Of a DNA stretch of 64,000 nt, positions 34,718-43,920 are shown piece by piece. A model generated the notes under the pieces. It worked only from the letters and a program-made list of their open reading frames with translations, was not told the DNA's origin and did not search any database. The position numbers were made by a program, and so were the translations under genes. The stretch covers positions 1 through 64,000 of the forward strand of contig NZ_MSLT01000001.1 of NCBI RefSeq assembly GCF_002149925.1, read 5' to 3'. Each line of letters starts with the position of its first letter. Position 1 is the first letter of the stretch. Source of the DNA: Thioflexithrix psekupsensis. GTDB taxonomy: Bacteria; Pseudomonadota; Gammaproteobacteria; Beggiatoales; Beggiatoaceae.

Positions 34718-35725
34718 ATGAATCCTCTCCCTTTTCATTCCGCTGAACAAGTGCAAGTTTTATGCGCTTTGGCCGCACAAGCAATTCCTTCTGGAGAGAA
34801 ATTAGAACCTTGTCCCGATGAACAACAATTTATCGCTTTTGTACAAGGCACATTAACAGAACAAGACAGAGCTTCTTTTTTGTTGCATTTAAGAATTTGT
34901 CCTGATTGTTATCGAGAATGGCAAATGGTTTGCGATTGCTTGACTTTTGCGCCTGAAATCACTGAAACATTACAGCCAGAATCTACTGTCATTTCTCATT
35001 CGGATCAGGGGTTAAAAAATCGCTTTCATTTGTTTTTGATAACGTTAAAAAATCAATGGCAGCATTATTTTACTTTTAATTACCCTCGTTTTGTATTAGG
35101 CACGGGGGTATTAAGTTTATTACTAATGAGTTGGTTATTGTTGCGCCTAATGACAGGTTCAACGATTCATCAACAACTGGATGAAATGTACTCAGAATTG
35201 AGCCATAAACACAGTGTGGCGACTCAACAGATTTTAGCTGAATTTACCCATCCTTTATTTCGCCCTATTTCTCATTATGGTTTTACGGCTTCTCCCGATT
35301 TATCGACGCAACAGCGGGCATTTTCTGCGGGTTTATGGGTGGGACAGCAATTACTGGACAATAATGACAGAACCTTATTACCCATTATTTTACAATCTCC
35401 CATAGAAACCACCCATTGGTTAAATACACCTTGGCGTTATCATTATGAATTAGGACGCTGGACAATGGCGTTGTGGGTGGTGTCTCAATTTAATTATGAC
35501 ATGTCGGATCAATATTGGTATAGACAACGGGGTTTATTTGAAAAAATTTATCAACATTTTACGGTGGAAAATAAAGAAAATCCATTGGCAGAAAATGTGA
35601 TTGCACAGTTAGAACAAATTACTTTGTTATTGCATCAATTGCCTAATCCAGATACACCACAATTGTATGAACAATTAGGGCGTGAATTGGAAATTTTAAT
35701 GTACACTTTAACAGGACATGTTTAA
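34718..35725 (+). CDS. Membrane anti-sigma-like protein with zinc-finger motif
   Basis: This 335-residue protein has a ZAS-type cytosolic start: Cys-Pro-Asp-Glu at residue 32 onward, FVQGTLTEQDRASFLLHLRICPDCYREW, giving His-x3-Cys-x2-Cys. One membrane helix follows (about residues 126-144, VLSLLLMSWLLLRLM), and a 190-residue extracytoplasmic region rich in Trp/Tyr/Gln ends the protein. It lies 28 bases after the sigma factor gene, so it probably holds that factor at the membrane. Its stop overlaps the start of the M48 protease gene by 8 bases. Cognate pairing is inferred from position and motif. Confidence 0.8.
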   Translation: MNPLPFHSAEQVQVLCALAAQAIPSGEKLEPCPDEQQFIAFVQGTLTEQDRASFLLHLRICPDCYREWQMVCDCLTFAPEITETLQPESTVISHSDQGLKNRFHLFLITLKNQWQHYFTFNYPRFVLGTGVLSLLLMSWLLLRLMTGSTIHQQLDEMYSELSHKHSVATQQILAEFTHPLFRPISHYGFTASPDLSTQQRAFSAGLWVGQQLLDNNDRTLLPIILQSPIETTHWLNTPWRYHYELGRWTMALWVVSQFNYDMSDQYWYRQRGLFEKIYQHFTVENKENPLAENVIAQLEQITLLLHQLPNPDTPQLYEQLGRELEILMYTLTGHV

Positions 35726-37463
35726 TATGTACAAGATAAAATTAATGGTCGTTCTATTTCTTATTTTCTCAAGTTTCTCTGTGCATTTATTCGCCAGAGA
35801 ATTTCGAGAACAAGCGGCTTATTATATTGAAAAATATGGGCGGGCTGATCCACAATTAGCTGAAATTAAAAAGGTTTATGCTATTTTTGAGCGCGTGCGC
35901 GCCGTGGCCGATAAACAGCAACAACGTTGGCCACAGCTTATTGTGGTGCAAACTGCGCCATCTCATTTTGCGCTGGCTTTACCCGATGGCAGTATTGTTA
36001 TTTCCGCTGCAACTATTCGCGCTCATTATGATGCAGTGAGTGAGATTTATGGGGATACTCGTTTGGCGTTTATTTTAGGGCATGAATTAGCCCATTTGGC
36101 TAATAATGATTTTTGGCATCGGGAAATTTTACAATTTGCAGATAATCAAGCATTAACATCCGCTGTGCAGTTAGAAAAAGATACGCTACAACGACAAGAA
36201 TTAGCCGCAGATGATGCAGGATTTTTATATGCGGCATTAGCGGGTTATCCCGTTTCTCTTTTACTTGAAGAAAAGGAGCAAAAAAATAGTTTTTTTGAAT
36301 TGTGGGAACAGCAACCGTGGCAGGCTGCCATTCGCACACATCCTGACAGTCAGGTGCGAATGAGTTTATTAAAAGAACGTTTGCAACTTTTATTAGAAAA
36401 AAGTATTTATTTTCATTTCGGTGTGCGTTTAAGTCATTTTAATCGCTGTGAAGATGCGATTTATTTTTTTAAAGCCTTACAACAACATTTTCCTTCGCGT
36501 GAAGTGTTTAATAATTTAGGCGTATGTTATTTGCAATTGGCACGGCGAGAATTAGGGGAAAAAGGATGGCTTTATTGGTTGCCTATTCAGTTGGAAATAG
36601 ATAACCGAATGGAACAGTTATTAACAGGCACAATGCGCGGATATGATTCAGTTGCCGATAATTATTTATCCCAAGCCCGTCAAGCCTTTGAACAAGCCAG
36701 TCAAATGGATGCCCATTACGCGCCTGCGTGGTTAAATTTGGCGATTACCTTGTTTTATCAACAAGATATTTTTGTTGCTCGTGCTGCCATAGAAAAAGCC
36801 CGCGCCTTGTCTCCCAATGATACCCATGTGGCAGGAATGCGAGCATTGATCATTGCGGATGAGGGCTTTGGTGCGGATACTTGGTCGCAAGCGATTGTTT
36901 TATTAGAAGAATTATTAGACGACCCAGAAGTAAGTCCTTTGTGGCTGTATAATACTGCTCAGTTATTACGCCAAAGAGGTCGTACAGTACCTGATGGATA
37001 TTGGCAGCGGCTGGCGACTTACACTTTGCCTTTTCCTGTAAAACAAATGGTTTGCGCCCAAACTCCCTGCGCCACATCCGCAAAAAATAAACCGTCAACA
37101 TCGCTGGAAGAATTAATTAAATTACCTGTAAAATTAGGCAGTTATCTGCGACGCGATCCACAAGCACAAGCCTATTTAACACCGTTTACACGTTTTGATT
37201 TTGATTGGCAGAAAGCGGTTTATGGCACGCTGTATCAAACGCCCACAGAAGAAATACTGGTGTTGGCTGGGTATGTGGAAATGGTGGTGTTGCACGATTT
37301 GGCTATTTCAGTAGAACAATTACAAGCCGCTTGCCCATTTCCCTTACAAAAAACTGATGTGGTACAAGGTCAGTTGTGGCACTGTGACACGTGGAGCGCA
37401 TTGTTACAAGCGCAAAAAGTACAGCAAATTTGGATAGTTAATGATGAAACACAAAAAAAATGA
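35718..37463 (+). CDS. Exported M48-family metalloprotease with TPR region
   Basis: This 581-residue protein has a signal peptide (LMVVLFLIFSSFSVHLFA) and an M48 peptidase domain. The zinc motif is HELAH (122-126), and the third ligand is Glu161 in ELAADDAG. The C-terminal half has TPR-like units (REVFNNLGVCYLQLARRELG, APAWLNLAITLFYQQDIFVARAAIEKARALSPND), and the layout recalls BepA/YfgC-type outer-membrane quality-control proteases. It overlaps the anti-sigma-like gene by 8 bases, tying a protease to a sigma/anti-sigma pair. That it takes part in the signalling is inference. A hairpin terminator follows. Confidence 0.88.
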   Translation: MFNMYKIKLMVVLFLIFSSFSVHLFAREFREQAAYYIEKYGRADPQLAEIKKVYAIFERVRAVADKQQQRWPQLIVVQTAPSHFALALPDGSIVISAATIRAHYDAVSEIYGDTRLAFILGHELAHLANNDFWHREILQFADNQALTSAVQLEKDTLQRQELAADDAGFLYAALAGYPVSLLLEEKEQKNSFFELWEQQPWQAAIRTHPDSQVRMSLLKERLQLLLEKSIYFHFGVRLSHFNRCEDAIYFFKALQQHFPSREVFNNLGVCYLQLARRELGEKGWLYWLPIQLEIDNRMEQLLTGTMRGYDSVADNYLSQARQAFEQASQMDAHYAPAWLNLAITLFYQQDIFVARAAIEKARALSPNDTHVAGMRALIIADEGFGADTWSQAIVLLEELLDDPEVSPLWLYNTAQLLRQRGRTVPDGYWQRLATYTLPFPVKQMVCAQTPCATSAKNKPSTSLEELIKLPVKLGSYLRRDPQAQAYLTPFTRFDFDWQKAVYGTLYQTPTEEILVLAGYVEMVVLHDLAISVEQLQAACPFPLQKTDVVQGQLWHCDTWSALLQAQKVQQIWIVNDETQKK

Positions 37464-37482
37464 CGGAGCATTTAACTCCGTC
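37462..37482. terminator. Terminator-like hairpin after the M48 gene
   Basis: GACGGAG and CTCCGTC pair across CATTTAA, overlapping the stop codon of the protease gene. An A-run precedes it, so it would also work on the opposite strand. Confidence 0.7.
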
Positions 37483-37810
37483 TAAAAAGTTGATGGGTAC
37501 TTCTACGTTCATAGTGTAAGCAGAAACCGTTGCAATTGAGTGTCAATTGCGTGAAGAATTGGTGAATTTGTGGCTTTTTGGATGAATTAATGTAGTCGTT
37601 TTTGCGGCGCACAATGATTATCACTTTTGACCTCATAAAAAAACTATTAAAAACCATCTATTAGAATGTGCTAATATCTCCTTAATCGCTAAAGAAAAAT
37701 CGATGTAACAACCCAACAAATCGAATTTTTGGCGAGAAGTCAACCGACCTGTGCAGCGGTGGGATGTCAAACAAGGCGCATAAGCAGAGGACGGTGACGA
37801 GCGACATCAA
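37483..37810. other. Gene-free interval
   Basis: About 330 bases before the Met-rich coiled-coil gene have no convincing coding frame. A 61-codon minus-strand frame at 37472-37657 has no ribosome site or recognisable domain. The end of the interval carries GGAGG (37811) ahead of the GTG start. No promoter stands out. Confidence 0.4.
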
Positions 37811-37825
37811 TGGAGGTAATAAGTA

Positions 37826-38509
37826 GTGACTCAAAGTAATAAAAATCCTGACGTTTCGATTGCGACTCCGTCAAAAGAATCTCCTCTGCCTCAAGTTGCC
37901 ACAATGGAATGCGGCGCGGCTATCAGTCGTGGACAAATGGAAGCCTTTGTTGAGTCATTTCGACAAAGTGCGCGTCGTTGGGAAGTGGTGGTGTATCCTG
38001 CTTTGTCTGCGTTTGCGTTATTGGCGATTTATGGTTTTTTTCTCATTTATAATCTGAGCCGTGATATGTCTACGATGGCGATCAGTATTGATCCGCGTAT
38101 GGCAAATAATATGGCTTCTATGACGGACAGTATTGCCACTTTGGCCGATAATGTGCAGGTTATGACGGGACAAATACAGGAAATGACCCGCACGATGCAA
38201 GTGATTTCGGTGAAATTGGATTCGCTAGAGCCGATGTTGGTCAATATGGAAACGATGCAAAATGCCATTAGCGAGTTGTCACGTTCTGTAAACAGTATTG
38301 ATCAGTCGGTGTTGACGCTAGACGGTTCTATTACCGAAATGGGGCGTTCGATGCAATCTATCGATAAAACAGTGGTCAGCATGAGCGAATCTATGCAAAA
38401 TATGACGGTCACGACGCATCACATGCAAGTGCATTTAATGCAGATGAATCATAGTATGGGTCATTTTGCGCGTCCTGCGTCGATGTTCAATAGTTTTATG
38501 CCGTTTTAG
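37826..38509 (+). CDS. Methionine-rich coiled-coil membrane protein
   Basis: This 227-residue protein starts at a GTG preceded by a strong GGAGG. After a short soluble head it has one membrane helix (about residues 56-75, VVYPALSAFALLAIYGFFLIY). The following 140 residues are almost entirely heptad-like, with Met, Ser, Thr and Val at core positions (DSIATLADNVQVMTGQIQ, EMTRTMQVISVKLDSLEP). Roughly one residue in eight there is Met. It resembles the signalling stalk of chemoreceptors or a polymer-forming coiled coil, but no receptor tip is seen. I do not recognise a named family. rdgB follows after 32 bases. Confidence 0.75.
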   Translation: MTQSNKNPDVSIATPSKESPLPQVATMECGAAISRGQMEAFVESFRQSARRWEVVVYPALSAFALLAIYGFFLIYNLSRDMSTMAISIDPRMANNMASMTDSIATLADNVQVMTGQIQEMTRTMQVISVKLDSLEPMLVNMETMQNAISELSRSVNSIDQSVLTLDGSITEMGRSMQSIDKTVVSMSESMQNMTVTTHHMQVHLMQMNHSMGHFARPASMFNSFMPF

Positions 38510-38541
38510 TTTTGTTACTGAATAGTTGAGAATCAACCCCC

Positions 38542-39144
38542 ATGTCGATCAATACCCTTGTTCTCGCCAGTTCTAATGCGGGAAAAGTCAGAGAATTTAC
38601 CGAAATCTTAGCCGAATACAACTGTGTCGTTGTTCCCCAAAGCCAGTATCAAGTGCAAGATGCCGAAGAAACGGGACTCAGTTTTATTGAAAATGCGATT
38701 TTAAAAGCCCGTCATGCCGCACAATGCACGGGATTCGCGGCGATAGCGGATGATTCAGGTTTAGAGGTGGATGCGTTACAAGGTGCGCCCGGTATTTATT
38801 CGGCACGCTACGCAGGGCAAGGGGCGAGTGATACGGAAAATGTGCAGAAGTTGTTAAATGCGTTAAGAGAAGTGCCAGAATCGCAGCGAACAGCGCGTTT
38901 TCAGTGTGCGATTGTGTTGTTGCGTCATGCGCATGATCCAATGCCGTTGGTGTGTTGTGGTACATGGGAAGGGCGCGTATTGTTTGAACCACGGGGTCAA
39001 GGGGGATTTGGTTACGATCCTGTGTTTTACGTTCCCACGCATCAATGCAGTGCCGCTGAATTGCCCGCAGTCGTAAAAAATCAATTAAGCCACCGCGCTC
39101 AAGCCCTGCGGGCATTGCAGGGACAGTGGGGGCGGGTGGGATAG
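38542..39144 (+). CDS. rdgB: Non-canonical purine NTP pyrophosphatase (RdgB/HAM1)
   Basis: RdgB hydrolyses dITP, ITP and XTP to the monophosphates, keeping damaged purines out of DNA. The 200 residues match the family. Substrate motif LASSNAGKVREF is at the N-terminus, then EETGLSFIENAILKARHAA, ADDSGLEVDALQGAPGIYSARYAG and the late GQGGFGYDPVFYVP and SHRAQALRAL. It converges with topA; a perfect 10-bp hairpin lies between them. Confidence 0.96.
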   Translation: MSINTLVLASSNAGKVREFTEILAEYNCVVVPQSQYQVQDAEETGLSFIENAILKARHAAQCTGFAAIADDSGLEVDALQGAPGIYSARYAGQGASDTENVQKLLNALREVPESQRTARFQCAIVLLRHAHDPMPLVCCGTWEGRVLFEPRGQGGFGYDPVFYVPTHQCSAAELPAVVKNQLSHRAQALRALQGQWGRVG

Positions 39145-39224
39145 TCACAAATAATAGCTTTAACCTCACTCCCAAATGCCTCGAGAAAGTGAAAAATAAG
39201 CCCTTGTTAATTCGTACATCGCGG

Positions 39225-39249
39225 CATCCCAACGTGAATCGTTGGGATG
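39225..39249. terminator. Hairpin between rdgB and topA
   Basis: CATCCCAACG and CGTTGGGATG pair perfectly around TGAAT in the gap between two convergent genes. No T-run follows, so factor-dependent or bidirectional termination is likely. Confidence 0.6.
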
Positions 39250-39268
39250 GGAGTTTGCTGAATCTGTT

Positions 39269-41602
39269 TTAACCCGCTGTTGTTTCCTCTGGCGGCGGGG
39301 CTAATTCAGGCGCGGGTGCGCTGTAAGTGCAGGTTTTTTGGGGACAAACTTTTTCTGTGCCGCGTCGCTTGGTGGTTTTTACCGTCAAAATCGGCCACTG
39401 GCATTGAGGACATGTTTCGACAATCGGCGGATTGGAAACGGCGTAGGTGCAAGTGGGATAGTTGGAACAGGCGTAGAAAAAAGTCCCAAAACGCGATTTT
39501 TTACGGGTCAAAACACCCTGCTGGCAAGAAGGACAAGTGACTCCTGTGTTATCTTCCGGCATTGATTCCGTGTGTTTACACTTGGGATAGGCACTGCAAC
39601 CGATAAATTGACTGCCCGAGCGCGCTTTTTTAACGTGCAACGGCGCACCACACGCCGGACAACTCCGCCCTTCCACCACCACCGCAGGCGCGGCTTCGGG
39701 ACGAGGTTCGCTGCCATCGTCGTCTACATTGCGCGTGTAATCGCATTGGGGATAATTGGAACAGCCGACAAATGAACCATTCCGTCCCAATCGCTTCACC
39801 AAAGAATGACCACATTTAGGACAAGATTCGTCTAGGGCTTCTTGTACCAAATCTTTACGTTGTACGGTTTCGGCTTTGATGTCGATCAGGGTTTTAAATT
39901 CTCCCCAAAAACGATGCAATAACGGAATCCACGGCTCTTCCCCACGAGACACTGCATCTAAATCGTCTTCCAATCGCGCCGTAAAATCGTAATCAACATA
40001 ACGGGTAAAATGCTCAGTCAATAGACGATTCACCACCCGACCAATATCGGTGGGTTTAAAGCGTTTTTTCTCTAAAATAACGTATTCGCGTTGTTGCAGC
40101 GTAGAAATAATCGTGGCATAAGTCGAAGGACGACCAATCCCAAATTCTTCCAAACTCTTTACCAGACTGGCTTCTGTAAAACGTGGGGGCGGCTCGGTAA
40201 AATGCTGTTCAGCACGAATACCTTTTAAATCAATCAGTTCACCCACTTCCATATCGGGTAACATTTTATTACCCTCCTCATCTTCAGTGGCGCGATCATC
40301 GACATCTTCTTGATAAACCGCCATAAAACCCGGTTTGGCTAAAGTAGAACCCGTGGCACGAAAGAGATTTTTCTCATCTCCACAGGCTAAATCCACCGCT
40401 ACTGTATTCAGTGTGGCATGGGTCATTTGGCAGGCAATCGCTCGCTTCCAAATCAGTGTATACAGTTTATTTTGATCGGCGGTCAAATGGCTGCTGATGT
40501 CTTCGGGATAACGCGCTGCGGCTGTTGGACGAATGGCTTCATGGGCTTCTTGGGCGTTTTTCGACTTGGTTTTGTAAGTTGCGGGTTTATCGGGTAAAGC
40601 GTCTTCGCCATAACGCGCCGTAATCACTTCTCGCATTTCACTAATGGCATCTTCGGCCAAATTCACCGAATCAGTACGCATATACGTAATTAAACCCACT
40701 GCACCATTGCCAATATCAATCCCTTCGTAGAGTTGTTGTGCCACTTGCATCGTTTTACGGGTAGGAAAACCCAGTTTACGCGAGGCTTCCTGCTGCAAGG
40801 TGGACGTGGTGAAGGGAGGCGCAGGCTGGCGTTTGCGTTGTTTTCGCTCTACTTTGACCACCCGCAATTGACCTTGTGCAAGCGTCAATAGGGCTTCTCG
40901 TGCGGCGGTGGCAGTGGCTTCTTCGGTAAAACTGAATTGGGCGATTTTTTCGCCTTGAAATAATTGTAATCTTGAAACAAAATTTTGTCGTTGTTTTTTA
41001 TTATCCGCTTCAATCGTCCAATATTCTTGAGGCTTAAACTGCTCAATTTCCTGTTCCCGCTCCACAATCAAGCGCAAGGCCGGACTTTGTACCCGTCCTG
41101 CTGACAGTCCTGTACGGATTTTGCGCCACAGCAACGGCGAAAGATTAAACCCCACCAGATAATCTAAAGCCCGTCGCGCTTGTTGGGCATTGACCAAATC
41201 CATCGATAATTCACGGGGATGCTGAATGGCCTCTTGAATGGCGCGCTGCGTGATTTCGTGGAAAGCGACGCGATAAATCGCTTTGTTGTTGAGCAAACCT
41301 CGTTCGCGCAGCAATTCGTACAAATGCCAAGAAATGGCTTCTCCTTCCCGATCAGGGTCAGTGGCCAGATATAACGCATCGGCGTGTGACATGGCTTTGC
41401 TGATGGTTTCGACATGTTTTTGATTTTTTTCAATCAATTGGTAATTCATGGCAAAATCAGCTTCCGGCACCACCGCCCCCGCCTTGGGCAGCAAATCGCG
41501 CACGTGACCATAAGAAGCTAACACTTCAAAGTCTTTGCCCAGATATTTTTTAATGGTTTTGGCCTTTGCAGGCGATTCAACAACAACGAGATTTTTACTC
41601 AC
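39269..41602 (-). CDS. topA: DNA topoisomerase I
   Basis: TopA relaxes negative supercoils. The 777-residue type IA enzyme has the TOPRIM domain (VVVESPAKAKTIKKYLG with Glu9, and TDPDREGE with Asp82, Asp84, Glu86). The SAGRVQSPALRLIVERE segment and the catalytic tyrosine Tyr307 in LITYMRTDSVNL follow. The C-terminus carries four zinc-ribbon-like units (for example CPKCGHSLVKRLGRNGSFVGC and CPSCQQGVLTRKKSRFGTFFYAC). smg lies directly upstream, the usual gammaproteobacterial order. Confidence 0.98.
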   Translation of the reverse strand: MSKNLVVVESPAKAKTIKKYLGKDFEVLASYGHVRDLLPKAGAVVPEADFAMNYQLIEKNQKHVETISKAMSHADALYLATDPDREGEAISWHLYELLRERGLLNNKAIYRVAFHEITQRAIQEAIQHPRELSMDLVNAQQARRALDYLVGFNLSPLLWRKIRTGLSAGRVQSPALRLIVEREQEIEQFKPQEYWTIEADNKKQRQNFVSRLQLFQGEKIAQFSFTEEATATAAREALLTLAQGQLRVVKVERKQRKRQPAPPFTTSTLQQEASRKLGFPTRKTMQVAQQLYEGIDIGNGAVGLITYMRTDSVNLAEDAISEMREVITARYGEDALPDKPATYKTKSKNAQEAHEAIRPTAAARYPEDISSHLTADQNKLYTLIWKRAIACQMTHATLNTVAVDLACGDEKNLFRATGSTLAKPGFMAVYQEDVDDRATEDEEGNKMLPDMEVGELIDLKGIRAEQHFTEPPPRFTEASLVKSLEEFGIGRPSTYATIISTLQQREYVILEKKRFKPTDIGRVVNRLLTEHFTRYVDYDFTARLEDDLDAVSRGEEPWIPLLHRFWGEFKTLIDIKAETVQRKDLVQEALDESCPKCGHSLVKRLGRNGSFVGCSNYPQCDYTRNVDDDGSEPRPEAAPAVVVEGRSCPACGAPLHVKKARSGSQFIGCSAYPKCKHTESMPEDNTGVTCPSCQQGVLTRKKSRFGTFFYACSNYPTCTYAVSNPPIVETCPQCQWPILTVKTTKRRGTEKVCPQKTCTYSAPAPELAPPPEETTAG

Positions 41603-41722
41603 GACAGATAGCTTGCGTTAAAGTGGACGACACGGCAGTTGTTTTCCCAACAACGCCTCGCAGACGACAAGAAGTCGTCAAGTAGAATTTAATCACTGTG
41701 CTTAGTTTAATCGACAGGCCAG

Positions 41723-42199
41723 TTAATGCAAGAGACTGACTGTTTCATCGTAGATCAAATCTTCCATCCAAGTAAAAGCCGCTTCTTGTCCGGGTTGATT
41801 AAACAGCACCATTAAAATCACCCATTTCAGTTGCTCCAGATTGAATTCGTCAATGTCTAATGCCATAATACGGTCAATGACCAACTCTCGGCTCTGGGTT
41901 TCTAAAACGCCCGTTTGTTCTAAAAACAGCAGAAAACCGCGACATTCAATGTCCAATTTTTCACATTCTTCTTTCAGATAGACACGGGTAGAACTGTGGC
42001 TGGTTGCGGTGGATTCGGCGAGGCTTGGATAGCGGGCTAAACTCTCTAACCAATCAAAAGCCTTGCTGATTTCATGAAGAGGAAACCCGGCATTAAGCAG
42101 TTCTTGTTTCAAGGATTCTTGATCAAAACTCACGGGTTCATCATCATCCATGTAATTTTCAAATAGATACATTAAGACATCTAGGATATTTTCTTTCAC
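41723..42199 (-). CDS. smg: Smg protein (DUF494)
   Basis: Smg is a small cytosolic protein of unsettled function found between dprA and topA in many gammaproteobacteria. The 158 residues begin KENILDVLMYLFENYMDDD and end in QLKWVILMVLFNQPGQEAAF.WMEDLIYDE, both typical. The start is a GTG with AGGATTTCCC ahead. Here a cyclase-containing regulator, not dprA, lies upstream. Confidence 0.95.
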   Translation of the reverse strand: MKENILDVLMYLFENYMDDDEPVSFDQESLKQELLNAGFPLHEISKAFDWLESLARYPSLAESTATSHSSTRVYLKEECEKLDIECRGFLLFLEQTGVLETQSRELVIDRIMALDIDEFNLEQLKWVILMVLFNQPGQEAAFTWMEDLIYDETVSLLH

Positions 42200-42239
42200 G
42201 GGAAATCCTGTTTACTTTTCTGCTCATGCGTTTAGCGCA

Positions 42240-43919
42240 TTAATTTTTGTGACCCAGCAACAAATAAGTCACCATTTCTCCTTTTCCTTTCACTTCGATA
42301 ATGCCGCGTTTTTCTAAGATAAAATGATTTTTAACGCGCTGATAAGTGCTTTCAGAAATTTGGATTTGGCCGGGGATGCCGTGCGACTCCATGCGACTGG
42401 CGATATTCACCGCATCTCCCCATAAATCATAATTAAACTTATTTTTACCAATTACGCCTGCAACGACGGGGCCTGTGTGAATGCCAACGCGAATTTTAAA
42501 ATTCGAGCGGTTTTTATGATTTAGCTCTTCAATAGCGGTAAACATATCTAATGCCATTGCCGCCACCGCTTGCGCATGATCCGCCCGCGGAGTCGGTAAA
42601 CCCCCAACCAGCATGTAAGAATCACCGATGGTTTTAATTTTTTCCAAACCATGTTTATCCGCTAATAGATCGAAGGCTAAAAAAATTTCGTTTAATTTTT
42701 CTACCAATTGGGTTGGGGAAATGCCGGCGGATAATTCAGTAAATTTGACTAAGTCAGAAAACATCACAGTGACTTCAGGGAAGCTGTCGGCAATCGTATG
42801 TTCTCCGCTTTTTAGACGGTCGGCGATGGGTTTGGGGAGAATGTTAAGTAATAGTTTTTCTGATTTTTCTTGTTCTTCTTGTAATTTTTGTAAAAAGGCA
42901 TGTTCTCGGTCGCGTAGGCGTTTCCGTTCTAAGCTTGCAAAAATTTTTGCTTGTAAAATCACTTGGTTAAATGGTTTTTGCAAATAATCTTCCGCACCCA
43001 TTTCAATACAACGCACGACACTGTCGATTTCGTCCAAAGCAGAAATCATGATCACGGGTAAATGGCGAAAATCTTCTTCAGATTTTAACGTGGCCAACAC
43101 CTCGTAACCATCCATCTCCGGCATGATTATATCCAATAAAACCAGATCGTAACTGTTATGACGAATCATCTCCAATGCTTGTACGCCGTGAGTCGCCACT
43201 TCAACCCGAAATCCTTGTTTTTCCAGACGACGAGACAATAAATCGCGGTTACTTTCCTTATCATCCACCACCAAAAGCCGCGCATCTTTCACCACCAATT
43301 CGATTTGTTCATTGCTGCGGCGAACCGTTTTAACGGCTTCATCTACCAGACGTTGCTGACTGTTACGCGACGTATCGGCCGAAGCCGGCGCAAACGCAGT
43401 GAGCCGCGCCGCCTCTGAAGGGGGGCTGCTGCCGTTGGCTTTGATCTTATTGTCGTTGCTTTCTTTATTATCAACGCTTAAATCATTGATTAAATTGAGT
43501 AAGCGGCGCGCCAATCCTAAGATTTTATCCAGATCAGCGCACATATCCTCTTCCTCACCGGCATCGGATAAGTCTTCAATGATCATTTCACTGTAGCCAA
43601 TGATGGCGTTGATCGGTGTGCGTAAGTCGTGACGTACTCGACTGCTCACCACTCCCGCCATCAATTCATTAGAGACATCGCTGCCGTTATCGGCAAACAG
43701 TTCTCCAATGAGTTTTTTCAAGTTGTTGGCGGATTCTAGGATTTTTTCGAGGTCTTCGATTAAATAAGCAACCGCAGGCTCATTTTTGGCGTATGTCAGC
43801 AAAAGGTCGGTGTAGGCAATGACCGAAGTCGCTGGTACTAACAGGCCATAACCCATGTCCACTAATTGCCCGTCGCCAGCGGATTCCGGGTGTTCTATGT
43901 CCATTACGGCGGTCTTCAC
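42240..43919 (-). CDS. HisKA-like/response-regulator/adenylate cyclase fusion
   Basis: This 559-residue regulator has three parts. A HisKA-type dimerisation helix pair (RHDLRTPINAIIGYSEM, His97) is present without a following ATPase domain. A receiver domain (LLVVDDKESNR..., Asp263 in LLDIIMPEMDGYE) comes next. Last is a class III nucleotide cyclase domain (about 380-555) with metal-binding Asp389 (MFSDLVKFT) and Asp433 (IGDSYM). The purine-selecting residues are Lys429 (KIKTIGD) and the Asp in YDLWGDAVN, the adenylate-cyclase pair. It therefore probably makes cAMP when its receiver is phosphorylated. A lone receiver protein gene ends one base upstream. The start may be the GTG at 43919 or an ATG five codons on. 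Confidence 0.9.
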   Translation of the reverse strand: MKTAVMDIEHPESAGDGQLVDMGYGLLVPATSVIAYTDLLLTYAKNEPAVAYLIEDLEKILESANNLKKLIGELFADNGSDVSNELMAGVVSSRVRHDLRTPINAIIGYSEMIIEDLSDAGEEEDMCADLDKILGLARRLLNLINDLSVDNKESNDNKIKANGSSPPSEAARLTAFAPASADTSRNSQQRLVDEAVKTVRRSNEQIELVVKDARLLVVDDKESNRDLLSRRLEKQGFRVEVATHGVQALEMIRHNSYDLVLLDIIMPEMDGYEVLATLKSEEDFRHLPVIMISALDEIDSVVRCIEMGAEDYLQKPFNQVILQAKIFASLERKRLRDREHAFLQKLQEEQEKSEKLLLNILPKPIADRLKSGEHTIADSFPEVTVMFSDLVKFTELSAGISPTQLVEKLNEIFLAFDLLADKHGLEKIKTIGDSYMLVGGLPTPRADHAQAVAAMALDMFTAIEELNHKNRSNFKIRVGIHTGPVVAGVIGKNKFNYDLWGDAVNIASRMESHGIPGQIQISESTYQRVKNHFILEKRGIIEVKGKGEMVTYLLLGHKN

Positions 43920-43920
43920 A

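Noticed and set aside
37472-37657. 61-codon minus-strand frame
   Set aside because: No ribosome site and no recognisable domain; it overlaps a terminator-like hairpin.
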